A stretch of DNA of 64,000 nucleotides from UBA4802 sp964509195 (lineage in GTDB: Bacteria > Spirochaetota > UBA4802 > UB4802), in NCBI GenBank assembly GCA_964509195.1, contig CAZDWJ010000002.1:124001-188000 (forward strand), read 5' to 3'. Positions 9,154 to 18,721 of this stretch are shown piece by piece. Both the position numbers and the translations under genes were made by a program. How positions within the stretch are numbered: the first letter of the stretch is position 1; each line of letters begins with the position of its first letter. The notes under the pieces are model-generated. The model was not told the origin of the DNA. It was given only the letters and a program-made list of their open reading frames with translations, and did not search any database.

Positions 9154-9287
9154 ACTCATTCTCCTTTATTAAGAAAATGTTTTGTTATAGCAACTGTAGT
9201 AGTATCTTTTAAAGTGTTGTTAAAAAATTGCAATCAAAAAATCATATACTGTTGCTTTTGTGAATGTTAAAATGTAACTAAATTATT

Positions 9288-10397
9288 ATGAGAACTATAG
9301 ATGACTTACGCTACCTTGTGTATCCAAAAAGTGAACGCAATAACAGAATAGTGAGCACTTTTTTACAGAGTTCCATTCCACAGCAAGTTGCATACAAAGA
9401 TGAAAATGAATTACAATCGATTATTGATACATTACAACAACGTAATGTTGAATCAAAAGATGTTGTGATTCTTAAGCCTTTTTTAGGCCGATTTTATCAG
9501 GTGTGTCCTGGTTCGCCGTATATGATATGTTGCAGGTATAGGGTTATCAATACCTGCTTTAATTGTCTTTATAATTGTTCATACTGTTATATGCACGTCT
9601 ATCTGAACAGTTATGGTATTTTACAATTTATTAATACTGACAGGCTTTTTACAGAATTAAATGAGTTTATTAATAGCTGTTCATCATCAATGGTGTATAG
9701 AATTGGAACAGGGGAATTTACTGATTCACTGATGTTTGATGAAATTACTGGTATTGGTTCTGATTTAATACAGTTTTTTTCTAATTACAATAATGTATTT
9801 TTTGAGCTCAAAACCAAGTCATCAAATGTTGATCATTTGCTTTCTATATCATCTAAAGGCAATGCAGTGATTGCCTGGAGTTTAAACACACCTCACAATA
9901 TTGCATACTATGAACATAATACTGCTTTATTAGATGAAAGAATACATGCAGCTGTGAAAGCTATTGATGCAGGATATTTTGTGGCTTTTCACTTTGATCC
10001 CATTATTCTTTATCCGGATTGGGAAAGTGATTATTATAATCTTATGCAATTATTACGGGAAAATATAGATCCAGAAAAAGTTGTATGGATATCTATTGGA
10101 GGGTTCAGGTATCACTTGCATTTCAGGGAGATTTTAAGGGAAAAGTTTCCTGAAGAAATGATGACAGTGTATGAGATGTTCCCCGGGATTGATGGGAAGT
10201 ATCGCTATTTTAAGCCGTTGAGAATCAAAATATATAATTTTATGTACCAGCAGTTACATGAAATATTCAAAAAGGCATATATTTATCTTTGTATGGAGTC
10301 AAACTATCTGTGGAAAGAAATAACAGGCAAAGATTTTAATTCATCAGAACATCTGGAACAGGATATGTCCAATCATTTGAGCTATCGCTTTATATAA
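9288..10397 (+). CDS. Spore photoproduct lyase-like radical SAM protein
   Basis: 369 residues. The cluster motif is C93-x3-C97-x2-C100 in 'NCLYNCSYCY'. Together with the later 'FHFDPIILYPDWESDY' block, this places it near spore photoproduct lyase (SplB)-type radical SAM enzymes. Those reverse a UV thymine dimer in spore-formers, but many related proteins occur in non-sporulating bacteria with unproven substrates. A DNA-repair role is therefore possible but not shown. Extra cysteines at about 73, 81, 82 and 90 precede the motif. The ATG at 9288 has no strong ribosome-binding site. It is divergent from the HIT gene, with 134 bases between them holding nothing obvious. Confidence 0.7.
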   Translation: MRTIDDLRYLVYPKSERNNRIVSTFLQSSIPQQVAYKDENELQSIIDTLQQRNVESKDVVILKPFLGRFYQVCPGSPYMICCRYRVINTCFNCLYNCSYCYMHVYLNSYGILQFINTDRLFTELNEFINSCSSSMVYRIGTGEFTDSLMFDEITGIGSDLIQFFSNYNNVFFELKTKSSNVDHLLSISSKGNAVIAWSLNTPHNIAYYEHNTALLDERIHAAVKAIDAGYFVAFHFDPIILYPDWESDYYNLMQLLRENIDPEKVVWISIGGFRYHLHFREILREKFPEEMMTVYEMFPGIDGKYRYFKPLRIKIYNFMYQQLHEIFKKAYIYLCMESNYLWKEITGKDFNSSEHLEQDMSNHLSYRFI

Positions 10398-10496
10398 AAA
10401 AATACCATTTTGTATTGACCATGCGCTATAATACATATTTATTGTAAGTAATAGTATGCTTGTAAAATAAATTCAATATTTTCAAGGAGTAAAACA

Positions 10497-11624
10497 TTGG
10501 AATATACAGACGTGAAAGATATAATGCGTGAATTAACACAGCTTGAGACCAATATTCATGAGCTGTATACCGCACTTCATATAGATGAGAAAAAGAGACA
10601 GTTGCAATTGTTAATTGAAGAAACGTATAAAGAAGATTTCTGGCAGGATCAGGCACGGAGTACCTCAATTCAGCAGCAAACAACACAGATGAAAAAGAAC
10701 ATTGAACCCTGGGATGCTTTAAAAAAAGATGTAGAAGATTCAATAATGCTTTTAGAAATGGCAATTGATGAAAATGATAATGAGGTTATTACTGATATCG
10801 CTTCCAGATTAGACCAGTTTAAAAAACGTTTTGAACAATTAGAAACGCTGGAGTTATTGTCAGATCCTGATGATGATAAAAATGCAATTATGACAATTCA
10901 CCCTGGTGCAGGTGGTACTGAATCACAGGACTGGGCAAGCATGCTGATGCGCATGTATATGCGCTGGGCGGAAGATAACGGGTTTGATATTGAAATTATG
11001 GATTATATGCCCGACATTGAAGCGGGGATAAAGGAAGTTGTGATGTTAATTAAAGGTGAATACGCGTATGGATTACTTAAAGGTGAGCGGGGTATACATA
11101 GATTGGTACGCATTTCACCGTTTGACAGCAATCAGAGAAGACATACATCTTTTGCATCTGTTGATGTGATTCCTGAAGCACCTGAAGATATTGATATTGA
11201 GATTAAGGAATCAGAATTGCGAATTGATACCTACAGAGCTTCTGGTGCAGGAGGACAGCATGTTAACAGGACTGATTCGGCGGTGCGGATTACTCATATT
11301 CCAACTGGAATTGTTGTCCAATGTCAGAATGAACGCTCTCAACATAAAAATAAAGCATACGCCATGAAAATCCTGAAATCACGATTGTATGAACTTAGAA
11401 GAAGGGAACTGGAAAAAGAAAAATTAGAAAAATTTGGCGAAAAGAAAGATATAGCGTGGGGCAATCAGATTCGTTCGTATGTGTTTCACCCTTATACTAT
11501 GGTTAAGGATCACCGTACTGGGGAAGAAACAGGATCTGTTGATCATGTTATGGATGGCGAAATTAATCGATTCATTTATGCATATTTAAAAAGCCTTAAA
11601 AGTATAAAAATTAAACACAGATAA
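10497..11624 (+). CDS. prfB: Peptide chain release factor 2
   Basis: RF2 ends translation at UAA and UGA. It shows the RF2-specific 'SPF' codon-reading tripeptide ('RISPFDSNQRRH', about residue 203), the catalytic GGQ loop ('SGAGGQHVNRTDSA', about residue 250) and normal domain order over 375 residues. The start is a TTG at 10497, supported by AAGGAG at 10484-10489 seven bases upstream. The E. coli gene needs a programmed +1 frameshift near codon 26. Here the reading frame runs through the equivalent stretch ('LHIDEKKR') without a stop, so that autoregulatory device is absent. The last ~12 residues are lysine-rich. Confidence 0.95.
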   Translation: MEYTDVKDIMRELTQLETNIHELYTALHIDEKKRQLQLLIEETYKEDFWQDQARSTSIQQQTTQMKKNIEPWDALKKDVEDSIMLLEMAIDENDNEVITDIASRLDQFKKRFEQLETLELLSDPDDDKNAIMTIHPGAGGTESQDWASMLMRMYMRWAEDNGFDIEIMDYMPDIEAGIKEVVMLIKGEYAYGLLKGERGIHRLVRISPFDSNQRRHTSFASVDVIPEAPEDIDIEIKESELRIDTYRASGAGGQHVNRTDSAVRITHIPTGIVVQCQNERSQHKNKAYAMKILKSRLYELRRRELEKEKLEKFGEKKDIAWGNQIRSYVFHPYTMVKDHRTGEETGSVDHVMDGEINRFIYAYLKSLKSIKIKHR

Positions 11625-11903
11625 TTTCTTAAAATTTATTTTATGTATAATTAAATGTACCTGCGCCGTCTTCAGTAGCAAGGGATACACAATCTTATAT
11701 TTTATTCATAAATCTGTGTTCAGAAATACATTATGAAAATTAAATGATTTAATCCCATTTTTTTATTGCATAAAACAAAATCAGGTTATGTAGTGATTAT
11801 ATAATGTACGAAGTAATATTAAGTGCATTATATTACAGGATATTCTATACGATGTAACTTTTACTAAAGTAGCCATGCATGTTGTTTGTGAAATTATAAT
11901 TAT

Positions 11904-13103
11904 ATGATATATAACAAAAAATATACTTTTTTTTCAATAGTACCTTTCCTGTTATTAGTTCTTTCAATATCACATTATAGTTATGCTGCAGGCTCAGGAG
12001 GAACTTCTGGTGCTGATTTTTTAGAAATTGGAGTAGGAAGCAGGCCTTTGGGGATGGGTGAAGCATTTACTGCTGAAGTTGGTGATGTGAATGCCATTTA
12101 TTATAATCCCGCTGGACTGGGAACTCTCAAGTTTCCGGTTATGAGTCTAATGCATCAGGAATTAATAGTAGATTCACGGTTTGAAAATGTTTCTTTAGCT
12201 TTTCCCTTATATAAAGGCTTTTTTGGATTTTCTACCTCAGTATTCTGGGTCCCACCCTTTGATAAGATTGACATTGATGGCAATAAAATCGGAACAGTAA
12301 ATTTTTATAATGTCAGTGGCATTATAGCGTATGGTTATTCTCTTGGGTTTATGGAGGCAGGGGGTTCATTAAAATACATATATCAGCAAATTGATACATT
12401 ACAGCTGCACTCTGTTGCATTTGATGTGGGAATTTTAAAACGAATAACTATGTATTCACCCTTTGATGCTCCTATAAGGAATTTATCTTTAGGGTTATCT
12501 ATACAAAATATTGGAACAAATGCTAAAGACGACAGCCTGCCACGATTAATCAGAGCAGGATTTTCATATAAAATGTCATATTTTTTTGGCTTTAATGTTG
12601 ATTTGTTAGAAAATGCTATTACTACATCTGATCTGTATGATTTTACCTCAGGATTTAATGAAAGTTTTAGAGTAAATGCTGGCTTTGAGTTAAATTACCT
12701 TGATATTTTATTTTTCAGAACGGGATATAAATTTAACGATGCAGGAAAATATACTTTTGGTCTGGGGTTTAACTATGCTATTAAAAATGTTGCATTTGTA
12801 GTTGACGCTTCATATCAGGATGCGGGTATATTTGGACCTATCTATTCATTTACTGTTACTTTTAAACTCATACCTAAAGTAATTACCATTGAAGACAAAT
12901 TGAAAGCCGAAGTTCATTATCAACGTGGTATAAAATATTTTATTACTGATGATATTGATGGTGCTATTGAAGAATTTAAGAAAGCAAGGGATTATAATCC
13001 ATATCACAAAAATGTTGATAAAAAGATTAAGGATTTAGAAGAACTTAAAGAATTAAAGAGGCAGAATGAGTTACTTGAGAAAGAACAACAGAAAATACGA
13101 TGA
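11904..13103 (+). CDS. PorV/UPF0164-family outer-membrane protein with C-terminal TPR segment
   Basis: 399 residues. A signal peptide (about 1-28, ending 'SYAAG') is followed by a beta-barrel typical of the PorV/UPF0164 branch of the FadL superfamily. It has 'VGSRPLGMGEAFTA' and 'NAIYYNPAGLG', the family's hallmark N-P-A-G turn. After about residue 330 the protein leaves the barrel and forms a single TPR-like helix pair ('GAIEEFKKARDYNPYH') and a charged coiled-coil tail. PorV proteins act in export in some phyla; in spirochaetes the role is unclear. The last 38 bases overlap the start of rph. A second family member lies at 43891. Confidence 0.75.
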   Translation: MIYNKKYTFFSIVPFLLLVLSISHYSYAAGSGGTSGADFLEIGVGSRPLGMGEAFTAEVGDVNAIYYNPAGLGTLKFPVMSLMHQELIVDSRFENVSLAFPLYKGFFGFSTSVFWVPPFDKIDIDGNKIGTVNFYNVSGIIAYGYSLGFMEAGGSLKYIYQQIDTLQLHSVAFDVGILKRITMYSPFDAPIRNLSLGLSIQNIGTNAKDDSLPRLIRAGFSYKMSYFFGFNVDLLENAITTSDLYDFTSGFNESFRVNAGFELNYLDILFFRTGYKFNDAGKYTFGLGFNYAIKNVAFVVDASYQDAGIFGPIYSFTVTFKLIPKVITIEDKLKAEVHYQRGIKYFITDDIDGAIEEFKKARDYNPYHKNVDKKIKDLEELKELKRQNELLEKEQQKIR

Positions 13104-13752
13104 AATACGGGAAGTAACAGTACTACCTGAATTTTGTCCAGCTGCATTGGGGTCTGTATTATATACATGTGGCAATACAAAGGTAATCTGTGCTGTTTCG
13201 CAGATAGCTCAGGTACCACAACACGCTGTTGATAGGGGCACAGGCTGGATTACTGCTGAGTATACATTACTGCCGTATGCTACAAATCCAAGAACTGAGA
13301 GGAGAAACTTTCGTCCAGATGGAAGATCAGTTGAAATACAGCGATTGATTGGGAGAAGTTTACGTACTATAATGGATTTAGAAGCAATGCAGGGAGTTTC
13401 ATTAGTTGTAGACTGTGATGTACTTCAGGCAGATGGAGGAACAAGGGCTGCTGCAATATCTGGTGCATATATAGCATTACAAATAGCAACTAATAAATTG
13501 ATAAAACAGAATATAATTACTGATAATCCTATCAAAGCTCAGGTTGCAGCAATATCAACAGGTTATATAGGTTGTGAACTATTGTTGGATTTAGATTATG
13601 AAGAAGATTCTCAATGCGATGTGGACATGAACATAATTATGGATAGCCAGGATAACTTGAATCTATGTTGCAGCTGGCAAAGTGTGGCATACAAAAGATT
13701 TTCAAGATACAAAACGATGTGCTTAAATTGTACTGATAAAAGCCGAATATAA
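13066..13752 (+). pseudogene. rph: Ribonuclease PH, damaged by an internal deletion and frameshift
   Basis: RNase PH trims tRNA 3' ends by phosphorolysis. Residues 1-199 read normally ('DRGTGWITAEYTLLPY', 'DCDVLQADGGTRAA', 'QCDVDMNIIMD'). The frame then continues as an unrelated tail after 'DSQDNLN'. The family's expected next segment, containing E-x-Q-G-T-A-E, is missing. The normal end of the protein is found in another frame, at 13665-13736 ('MLQLAKCGIQKIFKIQ...', stop at 13736). This pattern fits a deletion of about 15-20 codons that is not a multiple of three, or an assembly error. The ATG at 13066 has an AGAGG box and overlaps the upstream gene. Active RNase PH from this copy is unlikely. 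Confidence 0.75.
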
Positions 13753-13787
13753 ATATAATACTATATATATTTTTATTAATAGATTGG

Positions 13788-14534
13788 ATGGGTTTATTTA
13801 ATATGCGGAAAATTGTTATAACATTAATTTTTATTACTTTTGCGCATTATGCATATGCACAATATTATGTAAGAAATACAACAGTGATTGACACACCAAC
13901 TGCATATACAATTGCACGGGGAACTTATCAGCTTTCATTTTTAGGATATGATAATGGTGGGGTAGAATTGAAAGCTTTTATTGGGCTTCACAATAATTTT
14001 TTTCTTGGAGCTTCACTAGATATACAGAGTGCAATTGGCAAAGATGATCCTGACCCTAATGTACCGGGAGTTGTTGGAAAGATTAAATTTACTGATGGAT
14101 GGGAAATGTTCCCTATTTCATTTGCTATCGGCTATGATTCTTTTTATATTGGGGAAGAAGGCAAAACATATAACAGCAAAAATGAACTGAATCAAATGAT
14201 TTATGGTCCATATTTTGTGATAACCAAGCCTATATATTTATTTAATGACGAACAGCATATTCATTTTGGCATGCGTATACCAACACAACCGGAATACGTC
14301 CCGGAAGATACATCATATTTCTTAGCTCTTGATATACCACTTGGCGAAATATTTGTTTTCAAAGCTGAGATAGAACGGGTATATTATAACTTTGAAAGAG
14401 CAAAAGAATGGCTATATAATATAGGTATGAGATATTCATATATGCAGCGATTAGGCATTGAATTTGATGTATTATTTCAGAAGGAGGAAAATCCAAACAG
14501 GATTATAAAAATTGAATATATTAATGAATTTTAA
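13788..14534 (+). CDS. Predicted outer-membrane beta-barrel protein, function unknown
   Basis: 248 residues with a clear signal peptide ending 'AYAQ' (about residue 25 from the first ATG). The mature part is rich in alternating hydrophobic and polar residues and aromatic strand ends ('YDNGGVELKAFIGLHNNFFLGASL', read here as two adjacent blocks around residues 55-78). It closes with 'IIKIEYINEF', an aromatic C-terminus as in barrel proteins. I do not recognise a named family. The start may be the ATG at 13788 or that at 13803 (MRKIVITLIF). It is followed 33 bases later by the DUF192 gene on the same strand. Confidence 0.55.
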   Translation: MGLFNMRKIVITLIFITFAHYAYAQYYVRNTTVIDTPTAYTIARGTYQLSFLGYDNGGVELKAFIGLHNNFFLGASLDIQSAIGKDDPDPNVPGVVGKIKFTDGWEMFPISFAIGYDSFYIGEEGKTYNSKNELNQMIYGPYFVITKPIYLFNDEQHIHFGMRIPTQPEYVPEDTSYFLALDIPLGEIFVFKAEIERVYYNFERAKEWLYNIGMRYSYMQRLGIEFDVLFQKEENPNRIIKIEYINEF

Positions 14535-14567
14535 GATTTTAAATTAAAAAAATGAATAGTTGAAATA

Positions 14568-15059
14568 GTGAAAAGAAACAGTATATTTATATTGATTGTA
14601 CTAAGCATATTTTATTACGTTATAATTTGTAATAATTATTTTAGCAATTTACATGAAGTATTTGCACAAAATAAAAAAAATTGTATTATATACATCCTTA
14701 ATTCAATGAATAGATCAATTAATTGCAATGTGGAAATAGCTATTACAAGTGATGAACATGCTAAGGGATTGATGGGTAGATCAGAATTATGTGATAATTG
14801 TGGGATGTTATTTATTTTTGAGGATGAGGAATACCGTACATTTTGGATGAAGAATACAAAAATCCCCCTTAGCATTGCTTTTATAGATGCAAGTGGTCTA
14901 ATTAATGACATTCAAGATATGAAACCTTATCAAACCTTCCCAACATATACATCAAAATATCCTGCTAAGTTTGCATTAGAAGTAAATCAGGGCTGGTTCA
15001 AAAAAAATTATATCAAACCTGGGTCAAAAGTAGTATTCAATGGATGCATCAGTAAATAG
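14568..15059 (+). CDS. DUF192-family exported protein
   Basis: 163 residues with an N-terminal hydrophobic segment (about residues 5-24) and then a complete DUF192 domain. The family marks are 'EHAKGLMGRSEL', 'GMLFIF', 'FWMKNTKIPLSIAFID' and 'ALEVNQGWFKKNYIKPGSKV' (about residues 62-155). The function of the family is not established. It begins at a GTG, and its last 20 bases overlap the start of hflX, so the two genes are likely co-translated. Two cysteines close to 'ELCDNCGM' are a local feature I cannot interpret. Confidence 0.85.
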   Translation: MKRNSIFILIVLSIFYYVIICNNYFSNLHEVFAQNKKNCIIYILNSMNRSINCNVEIAITSDEHAKGLMGRSELCDNCGMLFIFEDEEYRTFWMKNTKIPLSIAFIDASGLINDIQDMKPYQTFPTYTSKYPAKFALEVNQGWFKKNYIKPGSKVVFNGCISK

Positions 15060-16182
15060 AATACCAATTTCGGAAAATGAAAAAGCTATCCTTATCGGAA
15101 TACATCTTCCTCACAATGATGAATTGGAAGTGATCCATTCTTTAGATGAGCTGTCACAACTTGTTATTACAGCTGGAGCCGTTGTTGCTGCAAAACAAAT
15201 AGTCAAACGACTATCGCTTGATCCTGCGTATATTATAGGAAGTGGCAAACTTGATGAATTGAAGAAGATAATCTTGGAGCAATCGATAAGGCTCGTGGTA
15301 TTTGATCTAAATACTATAAGACCTGTTCAAATCCGCAACCTTGAAAACCTTCTTGGATGCCGTGTGATTGGCAGAACAGAGGTTATTCTGGATATCTTTG
15401 CACGAAGGGCAAAAACGGTAGAGTCAAAGATTCAGGTTGAACTTGCACAGCTAAACTATATCCTTCCACGGCTTAAAGGTCTTGGTGGTGTTTTATCACG
15501 TTTGGGCGGTGGTATAGGTACAAGAGGGCCGGGGGAAAAGATGCTGGAAACTGACAGAAGGCATATTGTCAAAAGAATCCAGACATTAAAAAAGAAACTA
15601 TCGCACATATCGCGACATAGAAATACACAGAGGCAAGAGCGTTTACAGAATGAAATAATTGGTGCAGTAGTGGGTTATACGAATGCAGGGAAATCAACTT
15701 TAGTTAATACGCTTGCAAAGGATGACTTATTTGTTGAGGATAGATTATTTGCAACATTAGATGCGTATACTAGAATTGTGTATCTAGATGAGTCGCATAA
15801 GGTATTATTGACTGATACAGTTGGTTTTATACATAATCTGCCTTCACATCTGGTAGAATCATTTAAATCCACACTGGAGGAAATCAGATACTCAGATTTT
15901 ATTATTCATGTTGTGGGACTTGATTCAGATATTGATAAGTCTATAAAAGTTGTTAATCATGAATTGCAGATGCTTGAATGTAATGACAAACCTGTAATAT
16001 TATATTTTAATAAATTGGATATTGCAAAGGAGGGAAATAAAAACTATGCCAAATTGCGTTTCCCTGATGCAATTTTGGGTTCAAGCTTGACAGGTGAAGG
16101 TATACATGTGTTGAAAGAAAGAATAATTGAGATAACAGAAAAGTTGGATAAACAAAAACAAAAAATAATAGCTTACTTATAA
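15040..16182 (+). CDS. hflX: Ribosome-associated GTPase HflX
   Basis: 380 residues. It has the HflX N-terminal domain, a glycine-rich linker ('RLGGGIGTRGPGEKMLETDRR', about residues 152-172) and a GTPase domain. The GTPase shows P-loop 'GYTNAGKST' near 211-219, switch motif 'DTVGF' near 252 and 'NKLD' near 324. HflX binds the 50S subunit and splits stalled or stress-idled ribosomes. The ATG at 15040 lies inside the end of the DUF192 gene. A 190-base spacer without recognised elements follows before the LysM-M23 gene. Confidence 0.93.
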   Translation: MDASVNRIPISENEKAILIGIHLPHNDELEVIHSLDELSQLVITAGAVVAAKQIVKRLSLDPAYIIGSGKLDELKKIILEQSIRLVVFDLNTIRPVQIRNLENLLGCRVIGRTEVILDIFARRAKTVESKIQVELAQLNYILPRLKGLGGVLSRLGGGIGTRGPGEKMLETDRRHIVKRIQTLKKKLSHISRHRNTQRQERLQNEIIGAVVGYTNAGKSTLVNTLAKDDLFVEDRLFATLDAYTRIVYLDESHKVLLTDTVGFIHNLPSHLVESFKSTLEEIRYSDFIIHVVGLDSDIDKSIKVVNHELQMLECNDKPVILYFNKLDIAKEGNKNYAKLRFPDAILGSSLTGEGIHVLKERIIEITEKLDKQKQKIIAYL

Positions 16183-16372
16183 AAAGTTATATTAGATCTC
16201 CTAAAAATCTCCATGATCTTATGATTTATTACTGATAAAGCAAATTAAATTATTTTAATGCATTGATATGTGATATTTATTTTCAAATTGATTAATTCTG
16301 TAACAATGAGATGTCGATTAATATAATACATGACTATTTAGAATTTAATATTTTTCCAGGGTTAATGTTACA

Positions 16373-17512
16373 ATGTATGATTTCAAACGATATTCCTTCC
16401 CCGAAGAAAGGAAAAAGAATTCTTTTATTTACGGTTTTTTTTCAATATTATTTATTCTTGTGATAGTTATATTTACGTTGATTTCGGATAAACCTCAGGC
16501 TAAAAGCAAAAAAATTGCCTCAACAAATATGACATCAGTTGAAAATAAGCTTATTGTTGATGGAATTAAAATGGAAGATGACACACCGCCACTTGAATCT
16601 GAAGGTGAGGTTATATTTGATGATCATTTTGATGATGATATTGATATATCAAATGTAATTATTGAAGAAACACAAAAAAGTAAAAAAAAAGAAAAAAAAT
16701 TTAATATTGAAGAATTGAAAAAAAAAGATAAACGTTGGCATTTTTCAAAATATACCATCAAAAAAAATGATAATCTATGGAAGATAGCTAAAAAATTTAA
16801 TATTAATTATAAATTAATTATTGCAGCTAACAACATAGACAATCACGAATTTCTTAAACCTGGAAATACAATTCTTGTCCCAAACAAAATTGGGATATAT
16901 CATAAGGTAAATAAAGGCCAATCCTTATATGAGATAGCCCGCTACTATAAAGTGCCGCTTGGTGATATCGTAGAGTGTAATAAACCTAAAGATCTATCTC
17001 GATTGATTGCGGGAGATTCTATATTTATTCCTGACATAAAAGTAGATTTAGGTAATAAAACACATGATGAGTATATTGCCAAAAAAGAACCACTACGAGG
17101 AACCAATCAAATTAAATCTAACATATCATTGCTTTGGCCTGTACTTGGAAAAATTACGTCCAGTTTTGGCAGTAGGAGGAATCCATTAGGTAAAGGCAAA
17201 CAATTTCACTGTGGGCTTGATATCAGTTGTGATGTTGGTACACCAGTGAGAGCTGCTCTTGATGGTACAGTAATTTTTTCAGGATGGAAAGATGGCTATG
17301 GAAATGTAGTTGTTTTAAAACATGATAATGGATATATTACTGTATATGGACACAACAGTAACAATTTGGTTCAAGAAGGTGACAGTGTGCAAAAGGGCCA
17401 GGTGATAGCAAAAAGCGGTATGACGGGCTCTGTTACTGGTGCTCATCTACATTTTGAGTTCCGAAAGTATATTACACCGCTTAATCCTTTGAGCTACTTA
17501 AAGGAAAAATAA
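16373..17512 (+). CDS. LysM-containing M23 metallopeptidase
   Basis: 379 residues. A short basic N-terminus and one membrane helix (about 19-39) anchor the protein. An acidic/lysine-rich linker follows, then two LysM peptidoglycan-binding repeats (about 122-167 and 171-220). The C-terminal M23 domain has zinc ligands H279 and D283 ('FHCGLD') and H358-L-H360. The plan matches NlpD/EnvC-like or true endopeptidase enzymes; the ligands look complete, so hydrolase activity is likely. Its stop and the next start share a base (TAATG at 17510-17514), so it is coupled to the TPR gene. Confidence 0.88.
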   Translation: MYDFKRYSFPEERKKNSFIYGFFSILFILVIVIFTLISDKPQAKSKKIASTNMTSVENKLIVDGIKMEDDTPPLESEGEVIFDDHFDDDIDISNVIIEETQKSKKKEKKFNIEELKKKDKRWHFSKYTIKKNDNLWKIAKKFNINYKLIIAANNIDNHEFLKPGNTILVPNKIGIYHKVNKGQSLYEIARYYKVPLGDIVECNKPKDLSRLIAGDSIFIPDIKVDLGNKTHDEYIAKKEPLRGTNQIKSNISLLWPVLGKITSSFGSRRNPLGKGKQFHCGLDISCDVGTPVRAALDGTVIFSGWKDGYGNVVVLKHDNGYITVYGHNSNNLVQEGDSVQKGQVIAKSGMTGSVTGAHLHFEFRKYITPLNPLSYLKEK

Positions 17513-18588
17513 TGGGATTGTTCGATAACAAAGTTTTAAGTGTCATTAATCGTTCAATTATAATTGTATTCTTATTAGTAGGCACTATATTTGCAACGGG
17601 GCAGATGAGATATGACAATCCTTCCCAGGTTATACCTGTGTTCTATACGCAAAATGATTATGTAGCATGGAAAGCACTGGTAAAGGGAAGAATTATCAGT
17701 ATTGGAGAAAGAGAAGATACTGCAAAGCAGGAATTATCACGCACTGTTCAACCTAAAACAAAAATAACAGTAAGACTCTATAACACAGATGGAATACATA
17801 AAGGCACAACACTGTATGTTATAAATACCAACAATTTAATTGTATCTCGATTTACCGTTGAGAATGTTTTTCGTTCACAATCGTACGGTGATATGCTTGT
17901 GGGATATGGATATTTCAGATTATCAACAATTGGTGACAGGGTTGTAAAGAGATTTGAAGGCGCATACCCTGAATATGCTAAAGTTCATAAAGCCAGAGGA
18001 GATTATTATAATAATATTGGCGAATATGGAAATGCAATAAAAGAATATAATCAGGCTATAATACTTGATGAAAATTTTCCAGAAGCACACATAGCATTGG
18101 GCAAAATTTATTTTAATGATAATGTATTGCAGTTTGCTTTTAATGAATTTGAGCAGGCGTATAATAATAAAGACCGAATAATTGATAAACAGGATTATTA
18201 TGAGTTACTTTACTTCATGACAAAAGTACGATATGTACAGGCATATGAAACAAATATTCCCGGAAAATTAAAAGAACAATATATAAGAGATGGTATTAAA
18301 TACGCAAAGGAAGCATTAAATATTATACCGGATTCGGTTGAAGTTTTGTTTATGCTTGGTGTCATGTATTATAAAAATGCTGAACCCGATGATGTCGCAG
18401 CCAAAAAAACATTTGAAAAAGTTATTGAAATAGATCCAACTCATATAGATGCCCATATAGCATTATCTGAACTGTACCTGAAACATAAAAATAATAATAA
18501 GGCAAATTTTTATTCACAAAAAGCACTAGCAATTGACCCGGCGAATGAACGTGCACGATTTTTACATAGAATGACAAAAGAAAAGTAA
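17512..18588 (+). CDS. Exported TPR-repeat protein
   Basis: 358 residues with a signal/anchor segment (about 13-30). An N-terminal beta-rich region of about 110 residues that I cannot assign is followed by TPR repeats. One is 'AKVHKARGDYYNNIGEYGNA' with 'EYNQAIILDENFPEAHIALG' after it (about 155-200), and further ones lie near 260-350 ('FEKVIEIDPTHIDAHIALSE'). TPRs are protein-interaction scaffolds. Being co-translated with the LysM-M23 peptidase suggests a role in positioning or controlling a wall hydrolase (inference). It is followed by a 133-base AT-rich spacer. Confidence 0.75.
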   Translation: MGLFDNKVLSVINRSIIIVFLLVGTIFATGQMRYDNPSQVIPVFYTQNDYVAWKALVKGRIISIGEREDTAKQELSRTVQPKTKITVRLYNTDGIHKGTTLYVINTNNLIVSRFTVENVFRSQSYGDMLVGYGYFRLSTIGDRVVKRFEGAYPEYAKVHKARGDYYNNIGEYGNAIKEYNQAIILDENFPEAHIALGKIYFNDNVLQFAFNEFEQAYNNKDRIIDKQDYYELLYFMTKVRYVQAYETNIPGKLKEQYIRDGIKYAKEALNIIPDSVEVLFMLGVMYYKNAEPDDVAAKKTFEKVIEIDPTHIDAHIALSELYLKHKNNNKANFYSQKALAIDPANERARFLHRMTKEK

Positions 18589-18721
18589 CTGAAGATAAAT
18601 ATATCGTTAAATTATTTTTTTATAAAAAGCAAAATAATTATTATAGTAAATATACTTGACTATAATCAATACTGCCGAATATGCTGATTAACCAAAATTA
18701 TTATTTTACAGGATAGTCTAT

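Noticed and set aside
13004..13219. Minus-strand frame over the PorV/rph junction
   Set aside because: It is antisense to two better-supported genes and has no ribosome-binding site or known motif.
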